Shown: positions 12,850 to 24,312 of the stretch, piece by piece | How the letters are laid out: each line of letters begins with the position of its first letter | Numbering within the stretch: position 1 is the first letter of the stretch | Assembly (NCBI GenBank): GCA_003952965.2 | Contig: CM025853.1 | Coordinates: 32,675,717-32,739,716 of the forward strand | Source of the DNA: Morella rubra | Taxonomy: Eukaryota > Streptophyta > Magnoliopsida > Fagales > Myricaceae | Length of the DNA stretch: 64,000 nt | Direction: 5' to 3' | Position numbers and translations under genes: made by a program | The notes under the pieces: generated by a model | Told to the model about the DNA's origin: nothing | The model's database searches: none | Seen by the model: only the letters and a program-made list of their open reading frames with translations

Positions 12850-15800
12850 CGCAATGGAAAGGAAAAAGATAATGTATTTCCGTGTTTGTTATGGAGAAGG
12901 GGGGTATGGTACAAGGTCCATCTGATCTTTGGGCAATCGAAGTTGCAGGAGGAACAATCATAAGCTATAATTTTTCATTAAAAAAATATTTGCTCTTGTG
13001 GAGACAAGCATTAAGCTACGGGCAGTTGGGTCTTTTTTACTTTTCTGCTGCCTTAGAGATGACCAGGGCTATGAGGACCTTGTCTTATTTGAGCTAAAAG
13101 CCCCGTGTCCCTTTTTCTTTTCCCCTCAAATATGTAATGGGGTGATCGTGTAAATGAAGTGTTTGGGTTTAGGCTAGGGCTCATGAACTTGATCAACCTT
13201 GAATCACATGTAATTATATTTAAATTACATTGAAGCCAGTGTTTTCACTCTGAGGAAAATTTTTCTTGGGGGACAAGCGATAGGAAGTAAAACTTATTAT
13301 ATAATAGATCATTAGATCCATTGGATCTTTTGGTGTGTTTTATCGCTTCAAGAAATGTGTAATTTGGTTGGCAGGTTGATTTTCGGTGAACAGCTAATAA
13401 ACTATTCGAAGATATGTGAGGTTGTCTCTAAGGCTTCGTTCGTCCTGTTTCTCGGTTATGATTATTCATGATATAATACCCTATCTATCAGCAGCATACG
13501 ACTTTGACATTGATATCGTGTCTATCTGCAAGTTTGTTTCAACCATGTGCGACCTTTCTGTTCTTTAACTAAAAGAGGATAGAAGAAAAGTTGTCCACTA
13601 ACTCTAATTAATAAGCTTGCCGAAGATAAAAGATTGAGGTGAGGTCGGTCTGCGGATATCGCTGGAGTTTCAAAAGTGGTTTCCCTGTTCCATTTCTTAA
13701 TTCGTTCATAACTTAGCTGGACTTGGTTCGCATAGCAATAATGAACAACCAGGAAATTTGCTGCCATCTTTTCACATAAATACTATAGTCTTCGGCAGAA
13801 TGAATCCTTCGCGGAAAATTTGCCTAAACAGAGTAAGATCGTGAAAGATAGATAAGCCCATGGCCATGGGATCTCTCCTCCTTCTCCGCCCCCCTCTTTG
13901 AGTCGGTTCTGATTTATCAGGAAAACGGAAAACCCATGTTATTATATTTACTATTTATTTACTCGGAAAAATCATTCAAAAGCGACCTTTATATAATAGA
14001 TAAAATTTCCAGAAAAGTTCATCAAAAGCCTCTCGGTACCTATCGCTCTGTTCTTTCGTTGGAATTACTACCCTGTATCGGTGTACTTTTTGGGAAATTG
14101 TTTTCAGTCACTTCATTCTAATTTCAGCGCATTTTGATCCTTTACTCTTTCTTATACTTCTTCCCGACGAGAAAGAATTTATTGCTGTCAGTCCGATGCA
14201 GCACAAGTCATAAATCCCAGCTGGAGTGGACCCAAATGGAAAACGAGCATTAATCAGAATTTGGACTCTGTGGGATGTTTCTCAGAACTCATCATGCCCG
14301 GCGTCACCATGCTGTCACCAGAATATTATTAGCATCTGGCCCCGTGTGAGAAAACACTAACGTGGCTAGGAAAAGAAGAGAAAAATCAACCAACGTGGAT
14401 GCCGCTCCGATTTTGTCCCAGCTCATTTATAGGTGGATCAAGATCTACCCTAAATTCGAACATATTTTGTAAGCTCTAAAGTTATTTTGTAGTAAAAATG
14501 ATTGCCTGTAGAGAGGTTGCTTAAACTCAGGAGAAGGATAAGCAACATGTCCTTTTGAACGATGCAGGTGCATGCGGCTGATGGATTCCACTGTCAAAGT
14601 TGCAGATTTGGGCAGGAAAGGTCTTCTGAAGCAAAATTTTATTGCAGGTGTTAAAGTTTGACTTGGACCTGCCATTGTGCAGTGTACGCGGTCATGAAGA
14701 ATAGTGTTCGGGCAGCGTTGGCGTCATGGATTCCATTACAAAAGTTTTCCGAATTATTTTGACTGCGACCCACACCCCGCTGCTGTTCGATCTTCAAGCT
14801 TTCATTACGGTCCATGCAGATAAATTAATATATGAAAAATTAAAGGATAAATCACTTGATCAAACACCTGGGTACGCTCTTTAAAAATGAAAATACCAAA
14901 AGTAAACGCATTTGATTATCTTCGAATTGTCAAGGTTCTAGTACACCCATTGAATAAATATATGGTTGATATACATATTGTTAATTGACCAAAATTATTT
15001 TTTAATCATATATAATGTAAAATTCCAAATGGATCCTAGAAAAAAGTCCCCTCGTAAAACGATAGTGCAGAAGCTGTCATTTAGTGGAAAACAACAACAT
15101 GACAAAGTGCCTAACATAAAACACAAAAATTAATTGTTTGTGCAGTATTATTCAGATGTTACAGAAAAAGTATGTAGCTCTCCCGACATCGATCAATCAT
15201 ACGGCGTGTCGTTTACTGCCCACCCTGCACCGCCCCTTAGTAAACAGTCTTTTAAAAGAGAAGGGTGCAGAATAAAATTATAAAAAGGTGCCTTTTGTTC
15301 GACGGACTTCGCCAGTCAACCTAAACAAGAACGAGAATTGGTCAACTACCGCACACTACCGTCATAAAAGAACAGTCACAATTGTGCTCGAGAAAAACAA
15401 CAAAATTTGGAACACTGCGGGGTGCCTCAACCTTGTTGCTCGGCATCTTTCTGCCATTTTTTATTGGTGAATTTATAATACCTGAAAATTTGCACTTGAT
15501 CTTTAGCTTCATCAGTAAAGCAGACGACCCACTCTTGTATATATATTACTAATTAATGTAGTGTCCCTTGATTCTTCCTTTTTTCCGTAGTTGTTGATAT
15601 TTGAGATTAAATAATAAGGTAGTTGGCACGAGTGACGATTTTGCGAAAACAAAATCTGATTTTAGTTGGAGTTTAATATATATCTCGTTAATTATCTTAT
15701 AATTTTCAGTACACCCATATCTTACAACTAACTAATGAAATTGATATGCGGAACGTCGTGTTGACGAGTTGATTCTAAAAACATATAAAAAATAAAAAAG

Positions 15801-17640
15801 CAGCAAAAAATCAGATTAAAATAGCCCCCCACCCACCAGTCTGCATGGATCTTTATAGAAATGGAGCTCAAATGGGAGGAGTATCTTGAGGGATTCAAGC
15901 TCACCCGGCTAGAATTTGTCCTGGGAATCTTTCGAGTACCAGTTCGACTCCTTGGTACTTTGTCCCTTTGTTGTTGTCTAGTATGTTGGTGGGTTTACTC
16001 CCCTTTTCCAAGGCATGGGGAGAACTGTCATTTATATTTTATAATATTCTATGATTGAAGACCAATTAGAGGTAACACAACTCTAGAAAAAGAATCCTAC
16101 TCCCTAGTATGAACACAAAGATCCAAGTACCGTTCACACTTGATGTGAACAAAGGCACTCCAAGTCTTTTGAAGTTGCTTTTGTTGAAGAGTTCTCTCTT
16201 ATTGACATTGACCAGCCAAAAGAATGAACACTTGCTATCTTTTAGGCTTTTACACAAAGTGTAAAGTGTCAATCGAACAGGTTATTTGTTGTTCCCGTGC
16301 ACAATATACGAAAATTGAAGACGGAGAAAGGGAGAGAGAGGAATTGAGATAGAGATTTAATGTGTTTCCATAATATGTCTACATCCATAAAAGAAAGCTG
16401 TTACTATTTGGAATAATTCTTGTTATATCATAAATTGATTATTTATAAGAAACTCTAAAATCTGTATTCTTAATTTATTAGACCTCAAATACTTAGATAA
16501 TTAATTAGAACTCAAATACTTGAATATTCAATTAAAATTCTTTTAAACTCAACTTGGATATTTTAAAAATACGAGCTGTCTTTATCACAAATTTTTTTTT
16601 GAAGAGGCCGGTAAGTCTGAGTTTTATATTTTCGTATTGGTTATTTTAGTTAAACGCCCTTTTCATCCTAGATTTTCGTGTTGTTTCATGGAGAATGGTG
16701 AAGGCAACATCCGAGAGGCCCAAAATTTAGAGGAAGCCCAATTTCACTCAGCAGGCTTTAATTTATATTCCGAACCCAAAGAAAAAGGCCAATGGACTGT
16801 GTGGGGTCACGGCAAATTGGGTTTCTTACCCCTGCTTTCCAAACTGGGCCCGCTTAATTTGTGCCCAGGACTTCAAAACGCCGCTGCAAATTGCGTCTCC
16901 CCACTGCTAGCCAAAAGGGGCCTTTTTCAGGTGTGTGTGGTGGCCGAGAGTACCGTACGGACTTATGTCACGTCGTCTGGGGACAGTGGACACCGCCCGA
17001 CGGCACCTCAGCTCGTCGCTTCTGTTGAACAGTACCCTCCCCTAATTGGTTCATTCCACACTCGTAGTTTATTCTGTAGAAATATTCTTTTGTTCTGTAT
17101 CCTTCTAATAATTTTTTATTTATTTATTAAATTTGCTAGTTCTTGTATTGATATTGTCCGTCCATTCTAAGGGAATATGGTTCATTAGAAAGAGAGAGTA
17201 TTTTTAATTCGAAAATTTTTATGTAAAGAAGACGTAAATTTTGAATTAATTATGCAACGTGAATAAGCTATTTTCACTTAGATAATCATGTAATATTTTT
17301 AATGTGAATATTAAGACGGAGGAGTGAGGACAATACTGAAGTAAGACAACAGTATTGGAAAGACAGAGCAAAAAAAAAAAAACTAAAATAAGTAAATAAA
17401 TAAGGTTAAAAAAAGCGCGCGAGAGTCGGAAAAAGGTTTAAAAAAAGCGCGCAACAGCTTTTAGTATTTTTGCAGCTTCGATTTGACAAAAGAGCGATGA
17501 AATTACTAGACTGCCACGACACTGATTTTGGACTTAACTAGTAAAGATATGCACGTTCTCTGGCTGCATTAGTAGGTGCTTTTATGTCCAAACGTTTATT
17601 GGAGAGCGGTAGAATACGGATCACCATTCGGTCCCACATG
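12850..17640. other. Intergenic stretch, nothing gene-like supported
   Basis: Past the IDD 3' region I see no exon chain or recognisable product. The longest open frame (16637-17170) has no family resemblance. GGCCCA-type motifs occur at 16700-16870. The rest is AT-rich unique-looking DNA with short poly(A/T) runs. Confidence 0.55.
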
Positions 17641-17689
17641 GTCCTCAGTTTAGTTGTGTCAACCTTACGCAGAAGAGGCGGGTAGAGAA

Positions 17690-17811
17690 GCTCCGAAGAT
17701 CGATTCGAAGCTTCTTTCAGCGGTTCAGGCTTTCTCTGGGCAGATAGCTCTTAGAGGTACCGTCTGGGGAGAGCTCAAACATCGTATTCCGTCAGAGACA
17801 GGTGTGGCTTC
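17690..17811 (+). promoter_or_regulatory. Likely 5' untranslated exon of the PP2C gene
   Basis: A GC-richer segment ending GAGACAG|GTGTGG at about 17811 looks like a leader exon with a splice donor. It lies 0.9 kb upstream of the first plausible ATG of the phosphatase gene. A candidate acceptor (AATTTCAG) lies near 18592. This is inferred from composition and splice motifs only. Confidence 0.4.
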
Positions 17812-18745
17812 TTGAAATTCTGAGCTATTTAGAAACATTCCTTGCTTGTTCCAGCTAAGTCTGAGAATTGTATGTGTGTCTCTGTCAAACCCCAAACCCC
17901 AATCTTTCTTCTAATCACTTTGAATCGTGTATTAGAGATGGAAATGAAGAGATTTATGGGTTTTTGTTTCGGGAGTGCTTTTTGCAATTTCCTGAAAATT
18001 GTCTTTCTGGTCTGAAATGAATATCTAGGAATCTGAGTTGTTTAAGCTTGAAAGAGGGAGAGAGAGAGGGAGAGTTAGAAATGACTTCGCTCGTTTCAAT
18101 GCAAATATATCTCCCAGCAATTCTACCTTTATTAAGTACCGAGAATGGAGATTCGTTTTAAGTTTTTTACTTCTAGTTTACATACATTTTATTTTCTGGT
18201 TTTAATTTATTCCGAGGAAGAAATCAAATATTCCAGGTGATTTTTTGGGGCATGGAAATTTCCAAAACAAACACACTCAATTTTTAACTTTTACACATAC
18301 ATACTTCACCTTTCACAAACCCAATAAATTTCAATAAAATAAAGATTCTCAAAATTTCGGAATATTCTCCGAAATTTTGGCAAACAAACACCCCCCAAAG
18401 CCTGTGGATTTTTATATGGAATCGGTCATCTTACTTATCACTTGTTTTTTCTGCACATTCCCTTGGAGCTGTCAGTGGGAATTTCAGCTATATCTACCTT
18501 TCTGCGTGTTCTTTCATCTATTTAGAAGTTTCTATCTGTAATATGGACCATTTTCTGTGCTTCTCAGAGGTTTCGGAAACTTGAATTTCAGTTGCGAAGG
18601 CCCACTGTGAATCACTTCCAGTTACAGAGTAAGTGGTGGCGATAGATGTGTTGGGAATAATGACCTTCTATGCTCTACACGATATCCAAATTAGGACTTC
18701 TGTGACGAGAGTAATTGATTTAATCGCATTCTGTATACTGGGCTA

Positions 18746-21189
18746 ATGCCATCTTGCATTCTCTCGAAGCTGAGCACTACTATCTATTTCTGGTTTCCCA
18801 CGAGCAACAATTCAGCAACGACGTGGGTGGCGAGGTTCATTAAATTTACTACTTGGACCAGGGAATTTGTTGTTTGGGAATTCAGAGCCATTTCATTCCT
18901 TGCCATATTCAACTTTTCTGAAAACCAAAGCCTCTCAGTTTACTCTTGGCCAGTATAGTGAGAAAAAATCTATGGCAGCTTCTACTTCCAAAGCTTTATT
19001 GGGAGATGTTTATGTTGATGACTTAATCACAAGTTGCGGAAATGCGTTAGACTTCACAAAGCCTAATGGTGTTTTTTACAAGAGTGGAAATCGCAGCAGA
19101 TGCCGCAAAGCTAGCTTGAGTTTCAGAAGCCAGAAAGGGCCCAACAGTCATCTTATGTGTGGGTATTTCATTTTCGATGGATTGCAGCGGAGTTATAAAC
19201 CTGACTCATTTGTTGGACCATGGCTGAAGAATTTCCATACGTTATCTTCTGCGTGTCATTGCTACTGGGGCTGCTCATGATGTTTCTTTTGAGAGCAATT
19301 CTCATGATGTACAGCCTGCGGATTCCACCATTTTATCTGGCCAGTATGTGCTCTCTTATTCTTCATTCTTTGTTTGTAGCATGGGCTTTCTATGTCTCTC
19401 TCTCTCTCTCCCCTGGTGAAAACAACCAAAAGAAATGCGACAAAATTTACTTGTGAATTTGGATTCATTGTTTCTCACCTTTTATACTTGTACATTTTGG
19501 TTGGTGTTCAGATCTATTCTGGGTGACAGAACGCTGAAGCTGATTTCAGGATCAAGTTACCTGCCACATCCTGACAAGGAAGAGACAGGTGGAGAGGATG
19601 CTCACTTTATTTGCATAGATGAACAGGTAATTGGTGTTGCGGATGGTGTAGGTGGCTGGGCGGAGGTTGGTATTGATTCAGGGCAATTTGCTCGCGAACT
19701 CATGTCTTTCTCAGTGACAGCAATTCGAGAGGAGCCCAAGGGTTCTATTGACCCTGCCAGGGTGTTAGAGAAAGCCCACTCAAACACAAAGGCCAAGGGT
19801 TCCTCAACAGCGTGCATCATTGCTCTCACAGACAAGGTTTGTTTCTTGTTTTCTGTTCTTTATAGTTTTCACCATTGCCTTTTGCCTGTCCCTTCTTTTA
19901 AATTTTGGTAGCTATGAAATATGGAATGTCTTACATCCCAGAGATAATGTTATGAGAGAGGTGCTTTCAATGACAGAAATTAAAACTTTCTCTGGCCTTT
20001 GTCTGACATCAGGGAATATTTAAATTTTGGTATCTATGAAATATGGAACGTCTTACACATCAGACATAATATTATGAGACAGGTGCTTTCGATGAGAGAA
20101 AATAGAACTTTTTCTGGCCTTTGTCTGACATCAGGGAATATGTAGATTTGCTTTTTGCCCACGTACACACTCACATATAATTTTCTCTCCACCTCATGGG
20201 GACCTAATTTGGATAGCTACAACTACAAGCTTATGAATTTCTGTGAATGACTTCTGGCTGAACGGAAGCTATTCCCTCAGATTGCTGCGGTTTCTGGATT
20301 AGCTTCAGATTTTATGCCTGGGAACTTCTGAAGGATTACTCCTGTTTGTCATCAACAAAGTGACATTTTCAAAAAGTTTCAGTCCTTTCTCTTGGATGTT
20401 GTAGAAATTGCATCTTGGTTGAGAGGTTAATTTTGCTAATTCTACATCTGGGATTGTCCAACACTCACAATTGCTCTTCCCCCGTCCCTCCTTCTCTCTG
20501 TAAATTGCAAGCCTATTCAGGCAAAAAGGTTGCTGAAAATTGCAATGTTTAATAGAATGAAATTTCTGTGGATGGGTTTGGTGTACTGGAGAATTGAAGT
20601 CAGCTTGAAGGCTGCAGGCATTGGCAAAATTGGAACTTTGATGGAGTGTATGATGGAGGTGTCTGGTCACAGAAACTTTTAGCACGTTCTGATCAATGTT
20701 TGATAACCTTTGTGTCCACTTTGTATATTTTCCTTTTATATGGTTTCATTTGTTGCTTCTTTCTGTAGGGTCTACATGCTATTAATCTAGGAGACAGTGG
20801 ATTCGTAGTGGTCAGGGATGGATCCACTGTCTTCCGATCCCCAGTGCAGCAGCATGGCTTCAACTTTACATATCAGCTGGAGAGTGGCAGTGGGGGTGAT
20901 CTACCCAGCTCTGGGCAGGTCAGTTGACATTTGGTAGTTTGCAATCTTGTATGTAGTGTTGGTGATAGTTACATTATTTAGTATTATTGGATGCTATATC
21001 GATCTCTGTATCTGGAACAAGAGTTTCCATTTACTTCTGTCTTGTATGTGGGTGGAATATAGAGTTGCTTTTGAGTCAATGATATGTCGTAATGAATGCA
21101 TGTATTCTCCTAAATTAGGAGGGAGCATATATATTTTGCGACACGGGCAACTAAATATGTTACTACTGCTGCCATGGTCTTTGTCAGAG

Positions 21190-21225
<36 letters not shown>

Positions 21226-21799
21226 GCACGCGTTTTTAGATAAGGTTATGGAGATAAATTGGCAGATGACATTTGAAATTCTGGTTAGCTTTAAGTTTCT
21301 GTACTTGTGGAACTCTTAAGAGCTAAGATATTGTTCACTAAGTCAGCTTAGGTCAGTACAGATTATGGGATTTTTTTTTAATAATTAAAATCAGAAAGCT
21401 GCATCTCAAATATTTCCCCCCCAATTGTATTTGTCAATTAAAGCGGCTGCTTAATTAGGACTAGGTATACAAGTGTCACAGACTTCAGCATCTTTTTGGG
21501 ATCTATGTATACAGGTTTTTACAATTCCCGTCATTGCTGGAGATGTCGTTATTGCTGGAACAGATGGATTATTCGACAATTTGTATAACAATGAGGTCAC
21601 AGCTGTTGTTGTCCATGGGGTTAGAGCTGGCTTGGAACCTCAAGTAAGTGCTCAGAAAATAGCAGCTTTAGCACGCCAGCGAGCACTGGATAAAAGTCGG
21701 CAGACACCGTTTTCTACGGCTGCTCAAGATGCCGGGTTCCGTTATTATGGAGGCAAGCTTGATGACATCACGGTTGTTGTGGCATATGTAACTGGTTAA
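18746..21799 (+). CDS. Protein phosphatase 2C (PP2C 55/80-like), organelle type, frame breaks in first exon
   Basis: Ser/Thr phosphatase of the metal-dependent PPM family; relatives of this shape are predicted in plastids or mitochondria. Later exons are clean: 19512-19836, 20769-20918 and 21515-21799 (stop TAA). They carry the motifs [43 protein letters not shown] and [14 protein letters not shown], so the metal-binding Asp residues look intact. The N-terminal exon is split over frames. [14 protein letters not shown] (from 18746) is in one frame. LLFGNSEP through [17 protein letters not shown] to [11 protein letters not shown] (18867-19255) is in a second. [13 protein letters not shown] to the donor at about 19341 is in a third. 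Each change is a +1 shift with no room for an intron, so two small indels are implied. They are either real damage or sequence errors. A start at 18972 would avoid the first break but not the second. Confidence 0.85.
19901..20145. repeat. Tandem duplication, 122-bp unit, two copies
   Basis: Copy 1 is about 19901-20022 and copy 2 about 20023-20145. Both start AATTTTGGTA and end GACATCAGGGAATAT, with roughly 15 differences. The pair lies in the intron after the first catalytic exon of the PP2C gene and has no coding content. Confidence 0.9.
21188..21225. repeat. (CT)n microsatellite
   Basis: A dinucleotide run of about 17 units in the last PP2C intron, about 290 bp before the last exon. Confidence 0.9.
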
Positions 21800-23093
21800 C
21801 TGGTTCTGCCAGTGCGAGTCTTTCGTTCATCTCCAGTATAGCTACGCCAAATTTGCTTGAATAGACATTGTGCTCAGCATTAAGGAAGCTCTGCACTCTG
21901 CTCCCCTTCCAATTTGAGGTATGAGATGCTCACATAACTGTAACTTCCTTGAATGGCTGGCCTGAGCATGAAGGGGGAATGCCATGTTTCCTTTTTTTTT
22001 CATCTTCTCAATCCAACGCTCGAATGTAATTTGTTACGAATTTTGAGGTTAATTAGCTTTTCTGTGATTTAACAAGGAGTCTGGAGGTCGGGTACTTATC
22101 AATGTTTTAAACTAGATAATCATTCAGCCAGGATTTAGTAAAAGATACGATCGAAGCTGTAGCTCAAGTAGGGGAAAAACCAGGTGCGCTTCTTGTCGTT
22201 TGTTCGCTTAGGAACTGTAATTCCTGTGTACTAAGAGCTTTCATTCGTGTCGCATGATGGAGACCATCTGTCGACAGCAATACTAATCCTTTCAAAACGC
22301 TGCTGACTTCAATGCGAGCTGTAAGCCATCGAGCCGGAAGCCTGCATGCTTCCCGCCTAGCTGAAGGTGGTCTTCTCTTGTGGCTCCTTTATGGGTTCTG
22401 CTCTTTTTTTTTAGGCAACTTAAAGATTATATTAATATCCGAAAAAGTTACTGTCAGTACAAAACATAAAAACAACTCTTTAAGGCTAACAAAAGACTTA
22501 AACGGACTAAAAAGCCTTATAATAAACCCACTGAACAGCCGGTACCTCCAACAGTCACAAAGGCTGTGAAACAAATACCAGAACAACAAACGAGCAGTCA
22601 ACATACAGAACCAACACAAACAGGCCACGAGGGCCAGGGTTCTGCTTTGTTTTGCTTGCGCATGGCACAAATTTTTGGTTCCTAACAAAAGGATGGGTGT
22701 ACTGTATTCTTAAATGGGAGACCATAACATCCTGAAGCTATAACTTGACCAAGAAAACTTTGCAGCAAACATTGATCAATCCAACTTCTGATTTTGGTTA
22801 GCAAAGCGTATTCGGAGCTAAAATTGCCAAACGACTGATTCAAAAGTAAGGGAAAGCCTCCCAGGTAGACACCGTTCTGAAATGCCCCCTACTTATTCTA
22901 TTAGGCACTGTGCTGAATTTTTCCCTACTTAATTACGATTGGAGACCTTTCACTTTCAGCCATTACTGTCATAAACATGGATCACAAAGCTTATTTAACC
23001 AAAACACGACAAACAAAGGATACACCGTAAGAGTTTCTAATTTTTATTCATATGCATAAACTGAAACTGAAAACTGGCCGAGTTAATTACGGA
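21800..23093. other. PP2C 3' region and intergenic spacer
   Basis: Contains the 3' flank of the PP2C gene and, on the other strand, the 3' flank of the cupin gene. The two genes are convergent. The open frames at 22312-22688 show no family features, and no RNA gene was recognised. Confidence 0.55.
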
Positions 23094-23094
23094 G

Positions 23095-24312
23095 CTACAA
23101 TAACCCTCCATATACGCAGAACTCTTCTACCCTCTTCACGACTTCCTTCCTCCTCTTTCTAGCTTTCTCATCTTGCGCCCTCTTTTTCTCTTCTCCTGTC
23201 CCCTTCAGATTGTCTTCCTTCAGGTTCTTGTTCTTCTTACTCCTCCTCTCTTCTTCGTTCTTCTTCCTGTCTCCTCCTCCGCCTCCTCTCTTCTTGTCTC
23301 CTGGCCTCTTCTTCCTCCCACTCTGTTTCTTGTCTCCTCCTTGCTTCTTCTTGCTGCCTCCCTCCTCCTCTCCCTTCTTCTCGTTCTCCCGCCCTTCGTT
23401 CCCTTTCGTCTTCTCTCTCTCTTCTTCCTCCTCCCCTTCTCCTTCTCCTCTTTTGTTCTTGTCTCTGGGCCTCTTCTTCCTCCCGCCTCTTTCCTCGTGT
23501 CTCCTCCTCGCTTCCTCTCGCTGCCTCTCTCGTTCTCTCACCCTCTTTCCCTTCTTCTTCCCTCTCTCTTCTTGCTGCTGCTTCTTCTCTCCTCTCTTCT
23601 TCTTGCTGCCTCCTTTCTTCTTCTTCTTGTTTCTCTCCTTTCCCTCTTTCTTCTCTCTCTCTGCTTTTTCTTTCTTCTTTCCCTTGTCTTCTTCCTCTTT
23701 CTCTCTTCTTCGTTCACTCTCCCTCATTTCCTTCTTCTTCTTCTCGTTCCATCTCCCTCCTTTCCCTTTCTTCTTCTTCTTGTTCCATTTCCCTCCTTTC
23801 CCTTTCTTCTTCTCTCTTCTTCCTTCCTTCTCCCTTTCTTCTTCTTCTTTCGTTCCATTTCCCTTCCTTCTTCCCTCTTCTTCTTCTTCCTTGCTTCTTC
23901 ATTTCCCTCCTTTCCCTTTCTTCTTCTTTTCTCCTTGCCTCTTTTCGTTCGCTCTCTTCTTCTTGCGGCTCTTCCTCTTCTTCTTCTTCTTCTTCTTCTC
24001 CTCTCGCTTCTCCTCTCTCTTCTTCTTTTTCTCTCTCCCTCTCGTCCCTCCCCTCTTCTTCTCGTCGTCGTTCCTCTTCCTCTTCTCGTCTCCTCCTCCT
24101 TTCTTTTTCTTCCCTCCTGGCTTCTTCTTGCTCCCTTTCTGCTGCTTCTTCTCTCTGTCTGGCTTCTTCTTCCTCCTTCCTCCTTTCCTCCTCTTCCTCT
24201 CTCCTCCTGGCCTCCTCCTCTTCCCTCTCTTTCTCTTCCTCTCTCCTTCTAGCTTTCTCCTCTTCTCTCCTCCTAGCTTCTTCTTCCTCCTTTTCTCTCT
24301 GAATTTCTTCAT
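23095..24312. repeat. Long polypyrimidine/polypurine tract (1.2 kb)
   Basis: The plus strand is almost wholly C and T (CTTCTTCTTCC-type units); the minus strand is GA-rich. About half encodes the cupin tail; the rest lies beyond its stop codon. Several frames stay open on both strands because such DNA has few stop codons. The unit is degenerate GAA/GAG/AGG rather than one perfect microsatellite. Confidence 0.95.

Noticed and set aside
15880-15990. B-box-like AGTTCGACTCC suggesting a tRNA or SINE head
   Set aside because: No matching A-box, cloverleaf, A-tail or target duplication could be seen.
16637-17170. 177-codon open frame between the IDD and PP2C genes
   Set aside because: It begins at a TTG, has no family resemblance, no visible domain and no exon partners.
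20305-20685. 126-codon minus-strand open frame inside the PP2C intron
   Set aside because: It lies wholly in an intron next to a tandem duplication and shows no family features.
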